Source: an uncultured Acidobacteriia bacterium
Lineage (GTDB): Bacteria; Acidobacteriota; Terriglobia; Bryobacterales; Bryobacteraceae
Length of the DNA: 36,766 nucleotides
Direction: 5' to 3'
Assembly (NCBI GenBank): GCA_903875575.1
Contig: CAIQWJ010000095.1
Span: 1-36,766 of the forward strand
This document shows, piece after piece, positions 8,760-19,847 of this stretch. The notes under the pieces are model-generated. The model searched no databases, was not told where the DNA came from, and saw only the letters and a program-made list of their open reading frames with translations. Every line of letters begins with the position of its first letter. Positions within the stretch are counted from its first letter, which is position 1. Made by a program: the position numbers and the translations under genes.

Positions 8760-9530
8760 GTGAAAAGCGAAAGGGTGGCGGCAGGGAGTTCGGCGACATC
8801 TGTGGCAAATCCGGACGGGATGTCGATCGGGAGTGGATCGGATGTACGCGCGGACCTGCGGGCATTGGGCGGCGCGCAGACTGTGGCCCGGACCATGATG
8901 CCCACAGCAGTATCCGAACCGGTTCGTCGGCATACGCCCACGCCGGTACCGCTTCAGATCAGCGGAACGGACGTGCCGGACTGCACTTGTCAGTTGGTGG
9001 GCGTGGATGCGGGGTTCCTTTATGTGCGATCAGACCGGCAGATCCCGGAGGCTTCGGCCATTGTGGTTTCGTTTGACCACGTGCAGCTTTCCGGCGTGGT
9101 CGCAGGGTGCCAGCCCGCAATGCAGGAGTGGCTGATTTCGATTGCCCTGGCATCTTCAAAGCGGCGTCTGGACGACCGGATTCCGAATGGACAGGACGGC
9201 ATCATCGGGATCATTGGACACGATGGCGTTGTGCTGCGGGCGTGCCGAGTCCTGGATACGTCGGCTTTTGGAATGGGGCTACTGCTGGGGTTTTCGATCG
9301 ATCCGGGTTCTCGGGTCTGCGTCGAGGCCGGTTCGACGATGGTGTTCGGCGAAGTTCGCCACTGCAACCAGAAACTGGATGGTCAGTACATCGCCGGATT
9401 GCTGGTGGTGGACGTGGTGCAGGATGCCCGGGACGAGAGCAAGTTTTCGGCGATACTGAAAAGCCTGCGCTGGAAGCTGGCGTCGAGTATTCGGGGTAAA
9501 GACGTTCCTGCCTATCGCCCGGACTGGTGA
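8760..9530 (+). CDS. PilZ-like domain protein
   Basis: A 256-residue soluble protein. The C-terminal part (ACRVLDTSAFGMGLLLGFSI, then a short beta-barrel with GEVRHCNQ and YIAGLLVVDV) has the beta pattern of PilZ domains, which often bind cyclic di-GMP. The first half (about 65-125, ending VVAGCQPAMQEWLISIAL) repeats the same pattern, so the protein may carry two degenerate copies. The classical RxxxR motif is not clear, so ligand binding is doubtful. The start is GTG 8760 because GGAGG at 8747-8751 sits 8 bases before it; the TTG at 8745 overlaps that ribosome binding site. It lies about 80 bases after the DUF5703 gene. Confidence 0.6.
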   Translation: MKSERVAAGSSATSVANPDGMSIGSGSDVRADLRALGGAQTVARTMMPTAVSEPVRRHTPTPVPLQISGTDVPDCTCQLVGVDAGFLYVRSDRQIPEASAIVVSFDHVQLSGVVAGCQPAMQEWLISIALASSKRRLDDRIPNGQDGIIGIIGHDGVVLRACRVLDTSAFGMGLLLGFSIDPGSRVCVEAGSTMVFGEVRHCNQKLDGQYIAGLLVVDVVQDARDESKFSAILKSLRWKLASSIRGKDVPAYRPDW

Positions 9531-9550
9531 GCGGGGGCTGCCTTTTTCGG

Positions 9551-9596
9551 TGTTGCTGTCGATTTCTCAACTTTATCTCCCCTGAAATCAGCAACA
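9551..9596. repeat. Inverted repeat in the intergenic region after the PilZ-like gene
   Basis: TGTTGCTG (9551-9558) and CAGCAACA (9589-9596) are perfect 8-bp inverted copies, with ATTT and AAAT continuing the pairing inward. The loop is long (about 30 nt) and AT-rich. A short T-run (9543-9547) precedes it. It may be part of a termination region between the two same-strand genes or a border repeat, since base composition changes here. Confidence 0.3.
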
Positions 9597-9646
9597 TGAA
9601 GAATAAATACGCAAATCCCGACCCGCGGTCATGCTACTCGTAGGGC

Positions 9647-10336
9647 ATGAACAACGTTCAATCAATAGAAAGACTCCCAGGTCCAAAGACCCCGGAGGCC
9701 AAAGAAAAGACCCGGCTCAACGCCTATCGTCATGGCCTGACCGGCAAGACTCTCATCATTGCCGAAGAAGACAGCAAACGCTACGCTCTCTTCTCCACCA
9801 ATTTCCTGGCCAAACTCGCCCCCGTAGGCGAAGACGAACTCTTCCTCGCCAACGCAGCAGTCAACCAGGCCTGGCGTCTCCAGTCCATCCCCACTCTCTG
9901 CAACAACATCATCATCCTCGGCCACTTCGATGGCACGCAAAACCGCTTCCAGGCCGACCACCCGGAAATCCAGGCCGCCGTCATCGAGGCTGCCACCACG
10001 GCCGACCGCGCCGCAACCCTCGAACGCATGTCGCTCTACGAACAACGCATCCAGCGGTCCTTCGAAAAGTACATAGCTCAGCTCAAACAACTGCAAGCCG
10101 AGCGTGAAGCCCAACGCCTGGCCGAACTTGAAGAAGCCCGCATCCTCTATGAGTTCAGTAAAACAAGAGACTTACCCTGGAAACCAGCCGACGACGGATT
10201 CGTTTTTTCGCTTGAACAAATTGAGGTTTACACCTACCGTCACCACCGCAAAAACCAGACAGACCAGGACCGAATCCAGTACAAGAAACACAACTTCCCC
10301 GGCATCACTCCCGATAAACCGAAAAAAGCAGCCTGA
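9647..10336 (+). CDS. Conserved hypothetical protein with N-terminal RHGLTG motif
   Basis: A 229-residue soluble protein. Its N-terminus (GPKTPEAKEKTRLNAYRHGLTG) has the KxRxNAxxHGLTG signature of a protein group that, from general knowledge, occurs in many copies in Acidobacteria; its function is unknown to me. After a short helical domain (about 40-110) comes a long charged coiled coil (about 115-170, QLKQLQAEREAQRLAELEEAR). The tail is basic and polar (HHRKNQTDQDR) and ends in KPKKAA. The coding strand is strongly C-rich, unlike the G-rich genes just upstream. A start at 9647 fits the motif position. Whether the family is linked to mobile elements cannot be judged here. Confidence 0.75.
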   Translation: MNNVQSIERLPGPKTPEAKEKTRLNAYRHGLTGKTLIIAEEDSKRYALFSTNFLAKLAPVGEDELFLANAAVNQAWRLQSIPTLCNNIIILGHFDGTQNRFQADHPEIQAAVIEAATTADRAATLERMSLYEQRIQRSFEKYIAQLKQLQAEREAQRLAELEEARILYEFSKTRDLPWKPADDGFVFSLEQIEVYTYRHHRKNQTDQDRIQYKKHNFPGITPDKPKKAA

Positions 10337-10409
10337 AAACGCCTCGAACCGCAACCGATGACCCGTTTCCACGCAATACTTGCGCCCTCGCCCGCCGGTC
10401 CCCCACGCC

Positions 10410-10415
10410 TATAAT
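10410..10415 (+). promoter_or_regulatory. Possible -10 element for alaS
   Basis: A perfect TATAAT lies 28 bases before the alaS start, with AAGGA (10433-10437) as ribosome binding site. No matching -35 is seen at 16-18 bp, so the promoter call is weak. Confidence 0.3.
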
Positions 10416-10442
10416 CAAACTATCTAATCTCTAAGGACTCCC

Positions 10443-13078
10443 GTGACCGGCAACCACATTCGCCAGCGTTTTCTCAGCTTCTTCCACACCCACGGCCACC
10501 GCATCGTGCGCAGCAGTTCGCTCGTCCCCGGCAATGACCCCACCCTGCTCTTCACCAACGCAGGCATGAACCAGTTCAAAGAGGTCTTCCAGGGTCTCGA
10601 AACCCGCGACTACACCCGCGCCACCACCTCCCAAAAGTGCGTCCGCGCCGGCGGCAAGCATAACGACCTTGAAAATGTCGGCTACACCCGCCGCCACCAC
10701 ACCTTCTTTGAAATGCTCGGCAACTTCTCCTTCGGCGACTACTTCAAGGCCGAAGCGATCGACTTCGCCTGGAACCTGATCACGAAGGAATACGGCCTCC
10801 CCAAAGACAAGCTCTACATCACCGTCTTCCGCGAAGACGATGAAGCCGAAGAGCTCTGGCAATCCGTCGCCGGCGTCCCCAAAAGCCGCATCTTCCGCCT
10901 TGACGAAAAAGATAACTTCTGGCAGATGGGCGATACCGGCCCCTGCGGCCCCTGCTCCGAAATCCATTACGACCTCGGCCCGGAAGCCGCTGAACCCGGC
11001 CGCGAGCACGAAGAGTTCCCTCTCGATGGCGGCGGCCGCTTCGTCGAAATCTGGAACCTCGTCTTCATGCAGTACAACCAGCTCTCGGTGGGCAACCGCA
11101 TTCCCCTCCCGCGTCCGTCCATCGATACCGGCATGGGCCTCGAACGCGTCGCCGCCATCATGCAGGGCAAGCTCACCAATTACGAGACCGATCTCATCCT
11201 GCCGATCATCCATCGCGCCGGCGAACTCTTCGGCACCGAATACGGCTCCGACCCGCGCACCGATACAGCCCTCCGCATCAACGCCGATCATGCCCGCGCC
11301 ACCGCGTTCCTGGTCAACGATGGCGTCCTGCCCTCCAACGAAGGCCGCGGCTACGTGCTCCGCAAAATCATGCGCCGCGCCATGCGTAACGCGCGCTTAA
11401 TCGGCAAGCAGGAACCCTACCTCCACCAACTCACGGGCTTCGTCGCCGAACACATGCGCCAGGCCTATCCGGAGATGATGGAATCCGTGCAGCGCGTCGC
11501 CCGCATCGTCAAAGACGAAGAGCATCGCTACGCCACCACCTTCCTGGTCGCCGAAAAAGTCTTCCACGACGAGCTCGCCGGCCTCACCGACAAGTACGTC
11601 CCCGGCTCCACCTCCTTCAAGCTCTACGACACCTACGGTCTCGCTCTTGACGAACAGGAAGAGATGGCCCGCGAGCGCGGTTTTGAAATCGATCGCGACG
11701 CCTTCGAAACCGAAATGAAGCAGCAGCGCGATCGCGCCCGCGCCAGTTGGAAAGGCGGCGACAAGGGTGCCATCGCTCCTGCCTATCAGGAACTCCTCGC
11801 CGCTGGCCGCACGAAGTTCCTCGGTTACAACCAGCTCGACGCTACTTCAAAGGCAGTCGGCCTCCTCATCGCCCAGCAGATCGTCGAAACTCTGCCAGAA
11901 GATATCGACGCCGAAATCGTTCTCGATCAAACGCCGTTCTACGCCGAAACCGGCGGTCAGGTTGGCGATCATGGCGCACTCATTGACGTCCGCACCGGCG
12001 AGAAGGTCGCCATCGTGACCGACACTTATCCCGCCGTCCCCGGCCTCACCGTTCACAAGATTCACACGCTCGCACCGCTGGCACTCGGCACCGAACTCCG
12101 CGCCGAAGTCTCTGTGAGCGAGCGCTTCGCCACCGAGCGCAATCACACCGCCACCCACCTGCTCCACGCCGCGCTCCGCCAGGTTCTCGGCCCGCACGTC
12201 AAGCAGGCCGGCAGTGTCGTGGAACCCCCGCGCCTGCGCTTCGATTTCAGCCATTACGCCTCGGTCGATCCCGCCGAAATCGTCGAGATCGAACGACTGG
12301 TCAACGAGCAGATCCTCCGCAACACCGAAGTGACCACGGACGTCATGGGTATCGACCAGGCGATCTCCACCGGCGCCATGGCCCTCTTCGGCGAAAAGTA
12401 CGGAGCCGAAGTCCGCGTCGTCGTCGTGCCCGATTTCAGTAAGGAACTCTGCGGCGGCACTCACGTCAACCGCACCGGCGATATCGGCCTCTGCAAGATC
12501 GTCTCGGAAAGCAGCATCGCCGCCGGCGTTCGCCGCATTGAAGCGATCACCGGCGAAAACGCGGTCCGCCAGTACCAGCAATCGAGCGACGCGCTCCACC
12601 GCATCTCAAACATGCTGCGCGTCTCCGAGCCAGAGCTTGTCGATCAGGTCACCCGCTTACTCGACGAAAAGCGCGAACACGAGCGCCAGATCGGCCACCT
12701 CAAAACCAAGATCGCCCAGTCCGCCGCACGCGACCTCGAATCGCAGGCGAAGGAAAAGAACGGCGTCCGCTACCTCACCGCTCGCACCGAAGGCCTGGAC
12801 CGCCAGCAAATGCGCGAACTGGCCGACGCGCTCCGCAACAAGTGGAAGAGCGCTGTCATCATCCTCACCGGCGTTGACGATGGTGCCGTCTCCATCGTGG
12901 CCGCCGTCACGAAAGATCTCACCAGCAAACTCCAGGCCGGCAAACTGGTCGGCAGTCTCGCACAAGCCATGGGCGGCAAAGGCGGAGGCCGACCCGATAT
13001 GGCGGAAGGCGGCGGCAAAGATCCCTCGCTCCTCCCGCAGGCGCTTCTCAACATCGCCACCGAAGTCGAGAGCAAGCT

Positions 13079-13082
<4 letters not shown>
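10443..13082 (+). CDS. alaS: Alanine--tRNA ligase
   Basis: Cytoplasmic class II synthetase that charges tRNA-Ala; 879 residues, the full family length. The N-terminal catalytic core opens with RQRFLSFFHTHGH and LVPGNDPTLLFTNAGMNQFKEVFQG (motif 1 region) and continues with motif 2 RKHND-type sequence (CVRAGGKHNDLENVG). The editing domain carries the zinc ligands H568, H572 (HTATHLLHA) and C670, H674 (CGGTHV). A C-terminal C-Ala domain follows, with GGGRPDMAEGGG near the end. The start is GTG with AAGGA at suitable distance. The last codons overlap the GTG start of the ypdA-like gene by 4 nt, so translation of the two is probably coupled. The coding strand is C-rich compared with genes outside 9.6-21 kb. 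Confidence 0.98.
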
Positions 13083-15351
<2,269 letters not shown>

Positions 15352-15590
15352 TCACAGACTTCAGAAGTTATTTTGGCCCCGCGCTAATCGACTGAAACCA
15401 GGCTGTTTAACCGCCCTGCCATCGCCGGCACCGGCTGTCAAACAGCGCCCGACTCCCCCGTCCACGTGGTACGGTTCAATCGGAGACACAGCAGTTTGTG
15501 GTCGGTGTGGAATAGGCCTTTGGCCTGTGCTTTTCTCTTCACTTCTGCCGAACCTTCGTGCGGCCGCAAGCCCTCCAAGAAAGATTTCCC
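15352..15590. other. Intergenic region before the PadR operon
   Basis: No gene with family features is seen. A short hairpin AGGCC-TTT-GGCCT (15514-15526) is followed by GTGCTTTTCT and could be a weak terminator of the alaS-ypdA-esterase unit. GCCGG-CA-CCGGC occurs near 15430. An upstream extension of the PadR frame (from 15466) runs through here but is unlike PadR and lies before the promoter, so it is not coding. Confidence 0.4.
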
Positions 15591-15619
15591 TTGCATTCCC
15601 AACTATCATTCTGTACGAT
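15591..15619 (+). promoter_or_regulatory. Promoter of the PadR operon
   Basis: TTGCAT (15591-15596), a spacer of exactly 17 bases, and TACGAT (15614-15619) form a sigma-70-type promoter. Transcription should begin near 15626, leaving a leader of only about 10 bases before the ATG at 15637; no Shine-Dalgarno sequence is visible in it. Confidence 0.6.
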
Positions 15620-15627
15620 ACATCGTA
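15614..15627. promoter_or_regulatory. Palindromic operator over the -10 element (putative PadR site)
   Basis: TACGAT-AC-ATCGTA is an inverted repeat with two perfect 6-bp arms. Its left arm is the -10 hexamer, so binding there would block RNA polymerase. Its location directly before padR fits autorepression, which is common in the family. Confidence 0.6.
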
Positions 15628-15636
15628 GAACGTACT

Positions 15637-15927
15637 ATGGCAACCGACCCCGCACTTCTCATCCTCGCCAGCCTCGCCGAAGGCGACAAACACGGCTACG
15701 CCATGATGCTTGATATCCAGCAGTTCACCGGCATCGAACTCGGCCCCGGGACGCTCTACGGGGTCATTACCCGCCTCGTGAAATGCGGCTGGATTCGCCC
15801 CCTCGAATCCGAAGACCGCCGCCGCCCCTATCGCATCACCCCGTCCGGCCGCGTGTATCTACAGGAGCAGATGACGGAACTCAACCGCGTGGTGAAAACC
15901 GCTCTGGGAAGGCTGAATCAGGCATGA
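15637..15927 (+). CDS. PadR-family transcriptional regulator (small type)
   Basis: A 96-residue winged-helix repressor. It begins TDPALLILASLAEGDKHGYAMM, then GPGTLYGVITRLVKCGWIRPLES (recognition helix and wing) and RRRPYRITPSGR, the core of PF03551; a short C-terminal helix completes it. I choose the ATG at 15637 because the family starts here and the promoter lies just upstream. It overlaps the next gene by ATGA. In Acidobacteria, small PadR proteins commonly precede membrane-protein genes and control them; here the targets should be the two double-Wzz genes. The inducer is unknown. Confidence 0.92.
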   Translation: MATDPALLILASLAEGDKHGYAMMLDIQQFTGIELGPGTLYGVITRLVKCGWIRPLESEDRRRPYRITPSGRVYLQEQMTELNRVVKTALGRLNQA

Positions 15928-17444
15928 AACGCTGGATAGCCCTGGTGGCGATGTGCTACCCGCGAAGCTGGCGCGAGGAATTCGGCGCAGAGTTCGACGC
16001 CCTGCTTAGCGACGTCAAGCCGAACTGGCGCGTATTGGGAAATGTTCTGGGAGGAGCCATCGAGATGCAGATAACGAGCGGAGATAACTGGCTGAAACTG
16101 GCCCTCGCCACGGCGGCGATAGGCGCAATCATCGGAGCCGGCGTAAGCTTCACAGTCAAGCCGAATTACGTTTCTTCGGCGGTGATGAGCGTCACCCCGC
16201 AGCCCGATCCGGTGCGAAACACGTCCACGGAGGCGCTGCGGCAGCGGACCGCTGCGCAAGTCGCGTTCATGGAGGAGGAACTTCTGAGCCGCACAAGCAT
16301 TGCCTTGATCATTCAAGACCCCAGGCTCGAGCTTTACAAGGAGGAACTGAAGCAGACGCCGCTCGATGATGTCATCGAGGAAATGCGTCGCAACATCCGG
16401 ATTCAGGCGCGTCCTTCTGCGCAGGGTGACCTGGCCCCTATGGTATTCAGCATTTCCTTCTCCTATCCCGATCAGGCGAAAGCGCAGGCCACGATCCTTG
16501 AGCTGACCCGCAAATTCACCGCAATATCCACGAACACGAACCAGAACAGCACCCTTGCATATCAAGATTTTTGGAGAGAAATGGTCGCAGTTGGGCTCTC
16601 GAAGTCCACACCTCCGCCACCCGCGGGAGTAAGTGCCGCAGTACTTGGCAATCCGAGCGCTGCCGTGGAGTCTCCGGGCTCCAGTCGAATCATCTCTATA
16701 GCGCGGGGTCTTGGCACCGGTCTGATGCTGGGCCTTCTTACAGCGGTGACCTTTCGATGGACACGGAATGTCCTGAAGCTCGCAGGCTTCGCGCTGGCGG
16801 GTTTTGTCCTCGCCCTTGCCCCGTCCTACCTGATCCCCAACCGGTTCACGTCCAACGCTTCCATGCAGATCACTCCGGCGCAGCTTACCGAAGACCCGCT
16901 GGCCCCTTTCCCTCCGGTGACTCCGGCCGCTGAGTTCCTCAACCAAGTCAAACCACAGCTTCTAAGTCTTCAGACCCTATCGAAACTCATTCAGGGCCCC
17001 AGACTCAATCTGTACCCGGAGGAACGAGCCACAAAGCCCATGGCCGATGTGGTACAAAACATGCTGAAAAACGATCTCCGCATAGCCCCCGCCGATCCGG
17101 CACAAGCGACGCACGGATCGCCCTCGGTCATCAGCATTTCCTTCGCCTATTCCGATAGGTACAAGGCGATGCAGATGGTTGGGGCGCTGATGCAAGAACT
17201 GCAGGACGAAGTGCAAGCGAAGGAGAAGGCCGACGCTGCCCAGATGAGTTTCGTCCACCATACGATCATTCAACGCAAGGCAGGCGAGAATCTCGAAGCT
17301 CTCGACGTGCCCACCCTCCCGGTATCCCCGGTATGGCCCAATCGCCTCGTGATCGCGGAGATGGGGTCCGTGGCCGGCCTCCTCATCGGCGCAATCACCC
17401 TCCGCCCTCGCCGACCCAGCACCCTGACCCTGCAACCCGCATGA
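15924..17444 (+). CDS. Membrane protein with two Wzz-like modules (first tandem paralog)
   Basis: A 506-residue protein. The N-terminal cytoplasmic segment (1-50, with YPRSWREEFGAEFDALLSD and a WR repeat) is a small domain often found next to PadR genes. TM1 lies at about 57-76. The first extracytoplasmic module (about 80-230) starts KPNYVSSAVMSVTP and contains SLIIQDPRL-type, DVIEEMRRNIRI and ISFSYPDQAKAQA, resembling Wzz/chain-length-determinant domains. TM2 and TM3 lie near 265-320. A second copy of the module (RFTSNASMQITP, LIQGPRLNLY, VVQNMLKNDLRI, ISFAYSDRYKAMQ) precedes TM4 near the C-terminus. No kinase domain is present. By analogy it could organise polysaccharide synthesis or export; this is inference. 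It is translationally coupled at both ends (ATGA). Confidence 0.8.
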   Translation: MKRWIALVAMCYPRSWREEFGAEFDALLSDVKPNWRVLGNVLGGAIEMQITSGDNWLKLALATAAIGAIIGAGVSFTVKPNYVSSAVMSVTPQPDPVRNTSTEALRQRTAAQVAFMEEELLSRTSIALIIQDPRLELYKEELKQTPLDDVIEEMRRNIRIQARPSAQGDLAPMVFSISFSYPDQAKAQATILELTRKFTAISTNTNQNSTLAYQDFWREMVAVGLSKSTPPPPAGVSAAVLGNPSAAVESPGSSRIISIARGLGTGLMLGLLTAVTFRWTRNVLKLAGFALAGFVLALAPSYLIPNRFTSNASMQITPAQLTEDPLAPFPPVTPAAEFLNQVKPQLLSLQTLSKLIQGPRLNLYPEERATKPMADVVQNMLKNDLRIAPADPAQATHGSPSVISISFAYSDRYKAMQMVGALMQELQDEVQAKEKADAAQMSFVHHTIIQRKAGENLEALDVPTLPVSPVWPNRLVIAEMGSVAGLLIGAITLRPRRPSTLTLQPA

Positions 17445-18952
17445 AGCGCTGGATACAACTCATAGCCGCCCTATACCCGCGAAGCTGGCGCGAGGAATTT
17501 GGCGAAGAATTCGACGCCCTGCTGGACGACGTCAAGCCCAGTTGGCGAGTCTTCGCCAATGTTTTCGGAGGAGCCATTACTATGCAGATGACGGAAGGAA
17601 CGAACTGGCAGAAGGTCGTGATCGCTATGGCATGTCTGGGCGCACTTATCGGGGTCGGTGCGAGTTTCACCGTGCCGCCGAATTACGCTTCTTCCGCGGT
17701 GATGAGCGTCACGCCGCAACCCGATCCCGCGCAGAACACCTCCACGGAGGCACTGCGCCAGCGGGCCGCCGAACGTGTCACCACCATGGAAGCGAATATT
17801 CTGAGTCGCACAAGTCTCAGTCTGCTCATTCAGGACCCTCGGCTCGGGCTTTACAGGGAGGAACTGAAGTTGACGCCGCTCGACGACGTTATCGATAAGA
17901 TGCGCAGCAACATCCGGATTCAAGTGCGTCCGTCGACGGAAGGCGGCTTGGCCCCCATCGCCTTCAGCATTACCTTCTCCTATCCGGACCAGACCAAGGC
18001 ACAGGCCGTAGTAAATGAATTAACCCGTAAGTTCACCGACGAGAATGCGAACCGGAACAGGATGACTGAGGCTGCCTACCGCGGCCTCTCGCACGACATT
18101 TCAGCAGTTACGAACACGAACCTGCCTCTTGCTCCGCCCGCCGGTACGGCCAGGGCAGTTCTCAACTCGGCTACTCCGCCAACGGAGACTGTCGGAATGA
18201 GCCCCGCCCTATCCGTCGCGACGGGCCTTGGGATTGGGCTGATCGTGGGTCTCCTTGCGGTGCTGGCGTTGCGCTGGCGGCACGCCGCGTTGCGGCTTGC
18301 GGTATTCGGCGGGGCCGGATTTGCCCTGACTCTGGCCCTGTCGTACCTGGTCCCCGTCCATTACACCTCCACCGCCGTGGTGGCGCTCACTCCCCTACTG
18401 CCGGAGCTACAGGCCTCATTACCCGCCCCAACCTCGGCCACCGAGCTCCTCCGGCAGATTGAGCCGCAACTCCTCAGTTTTGAGGACCTGTCCAGGCTCC
18501 TCCGGGACCCGAAGCTTAACCTGTACCGCCGGGAGCTGGCCACAAAGTCCGTGGATGAAGTCGTTCAGAACATGCGAGGGAACTTCCAATTTGCCCCGAT
18601 CACTACGCCCACCTCTCCGCAGTCTGCCCTCAGCATTTCCTTCACCTACTCTGATCGGTATAAGGCCATGCAAACAGTCACATTCCTGATGGCGCGGATA
18701 CAGGATCTGAATCAGGCGCGACAAGAAAACCGCCCGGGCCTGAGCGAAATCGCCCGCCGGATTATCCAGCGCAAGGCGGGAGAGAATCTGGAAGTTCTGT
18801 CACTGCCAACTCTCCCGCCCCCGGCATGGCACAAGCGTCTGGCCATCGCCGCAGTGGGACTCGTAACCGGCCTCTTGTTCGGCGCATTCACCCTTCGCCC
18901 TCGACCAGTCACAACCGACCAAAGAAAAATCCAGCCTTCGTCAATCGCCTGA
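17441..18952 (+). CDS. Membrane protein with two Wzz-like modules (second tandem paralog)
   Basis: A 503-residue paralog of the preceding protein. It has the same order: N-terminal YPRSWREEFGEEFDALLDD domain, TM1, Wzz-like module (PPNYASSAVMSVTPQPDP, LLIQDPRLGLYREEL, DVIDKMRSNIRI, FSYPDQTKAQA), two central TM helices, a second module (VHYTSTAVVALTP, LLRDPKLNLYRREL, VVQNMRGNFQF, SFTYSDRYKAMQ) and a last TM helix. The first module is closer to the first module of its neighbour than to its own second one. This means the internal duplication came before the gene duplication. It overlaps the upstream stop by ATGA. The two proteins may form a hetero-oligomer; this is inference. Confidence 0.8.
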   Translation: MKRWIQLIAALYPRSWREEFGEEFDALLDDVKPSWRVFANVFGGAITMQMTEGTNWQKVVIAMACLGALIGVGASFTVPPNYASSAVMSVTPQPDPAQNTSTEALRQRAAERVTTMEANILSRTSLSLLIQDPRLGLYREELKLTPLDDVIDKMRSNIRIQVRPSTEGGLAPIAFSITFSYPDQTKAQAVVNELTRKFTDENANRNRMTEAAYRGLSHDISAVTNTNLPLAPPAGTARAVLNSATPPTETVGMSPALSVATGLGIGLIVGLLAVLALRWRHAALRLAVFGGAGFALTLALSYLVPVHYTSTAVVALTPLLPELQASLPAPTSATELLRQIEPQLLSFEDLSRLLRDPKLNLYRRELATKSVDEVVQNMRGNFQFAPITTPTSPQSALSISFTYSDRYKAMQTVTFLMARIQDLNQARQENRPGLSEIARRIIQRKAGENLEVLSLPTLPPPAWHKRLAIAAVGLVTGLLFGAFTLRPRPVTTDQRKIQPSSIA

Positions 18953-19101
18953 CAACGGGAGACTTAACCGAATTCCCGTCCGCCGCGTACCCGCCCGGAA
19001 AGGCCGGATTCCCAAGTCGCCATGGTACTTTTCAATCGGAAGTGGAAAGCCGCTCCCCCGATCTTTGCCAACTGAATAAAAACACAAATCCCCCCGCGGC
19101 A

Positions 19102-19509
19102 TCACACGATTCCCCGGTGGCGACACAGGGATTCGAATACAACCGTCAGGCGGGTTTTATCCAGCACGCCGGAAGCGACCGAAAGCACCAACTGCACAAG
19201 TTCCTCTTCATCAAAAAGAGGCTCCCAGTCGTTGATCAGCAAAAAGGTAAGCGCGGCGTTCGCCCCAAACCGCTTGTTTCCGTCAACGAATGCGTGATTC
19301 TGGCAGAGATGAAACAAATACGCTGCCGCCATCGCCGGAACAGAGGGGTGAAGAAACTCGCCGCCGAAAGTCGCCTGGGGCGTGGCCACGGCCGATTCAA
19401 GCCCTGCGGCGTCCCGCAAGCCGTAGGAACCGCCATATCGTTCCACCTGTTGCTCGTGAATCTCCAGAACTTCGTCTACCGTCAGGAACTCCGGCTCAAT
19501 TGCGGCCAT
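19102..19509 (-). CDS. doc: Doc-type (Fic fold) toxin
   Basis: A 135-residue death-on-curing protein. It opens with FLTVDEVLEIHEQQVERYGGSYGLRDAAGLESAVATP, typical for the family, and has the Fic motif HAFVDGNKRFG (72-82) with the key His72, Asp76, Asn78, Lys79 and Arg80. Phage P1 Doc phosphorylates EF-Tu with this fold and arrests translation. Position 81 is Phe where Thr or Ala is usual. It lies 6 nt downstream of an AbrB-like antitoxin gene, giving a complete toxin-antitoxin unit that appears intact. It faces the end of the double-Wzz operon. Confidence 0.9.
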   Translation of the reverse strand: MAAIEPEFLTVDEVLEIHEQQVERYGGSYGLRDAAGLESAVATPQATFGGEFLHPSVPAMAAAYLFHLCQNHAFVDGNKRFGANAALTFLLINDWEPLFDEEELVQLVLSVASGVLDKTRLTVVFESLCRHRGIV

Positions 19510-19515
19510 CTGCCA

Positions 19516-19743
19516 TCACTGAGCCAGCTTCTGAAAAGCGTTCCCGTACCGCTTGTGCGCGACCGCCTGCGCGGCCTCGAACTTATCGCGCCGAGTCGAG
19601 GGCTTCGCAAGTCCTATGATCAGCCGTTCACCGTCGGTGCTGACGTCGAGCGGTGTATCAGAATCGATCCGGAGAAGCTCAAGAATAGGGCGGTCAATCA
19701 CTAATGCGAGGCTGTTTCCGTGCTTGGTGAGCTTCTTGACCAT
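19516..19743 (-). CDS. AbrB/MazE-like antitoxin of the Doc toxin
   Basis: A 75-residue protein. Residues 1-48 (KKLTKHGNSLALVIDRPILELLRI, then VSTDGERLIIG) are an AbrB/SpoVT swapped-hairpin DNA-binding domain. The tail 49-75 (STRRDKFEAAQAVAHKRYGNAFQKLAQ) is a charged helix that should wrap the toxin. Its place 6 nt before doc and its size define the antitoxin. It should bind its own promoter, where a perfect AGTAC-N-GTACT palindrome lies 4 bases upstream of the start. Confidence 0.85.
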   Translation of the reverse strand: MVKKLTKHGNSLALVIDRPILELLRIDSDTPLDVSTDGERLIIGLAKPSTRRDKFEAAQAVAHKRYGNAFQKLAQ

Positions 19744-19747
19744 GTCC

Positions 19748-19758
19748 AGTACCGTACT
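19748..19758. promoter_or_regulatory. Palindrome upstream of the antitoxin gene
   Basis: AGTAC-C-GTACT is a perfect 5-bp inverted repeat around one base, 4 bases before the antitoxin ATG on the minus strand. A TGATACATT stretch further upstream could serve as an extended -10 element. The position fits an autoregulatory operator. Confidence 0.4.
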
Positions 19759-19847
19759 TACAATGTATCACCAAATACCGTCGCCCGGGCACCCCCCAAA
19801 AATCCCCCTCCCGCCGCCCCTGCTATCCTAACTACAGGTCCCCTTTT

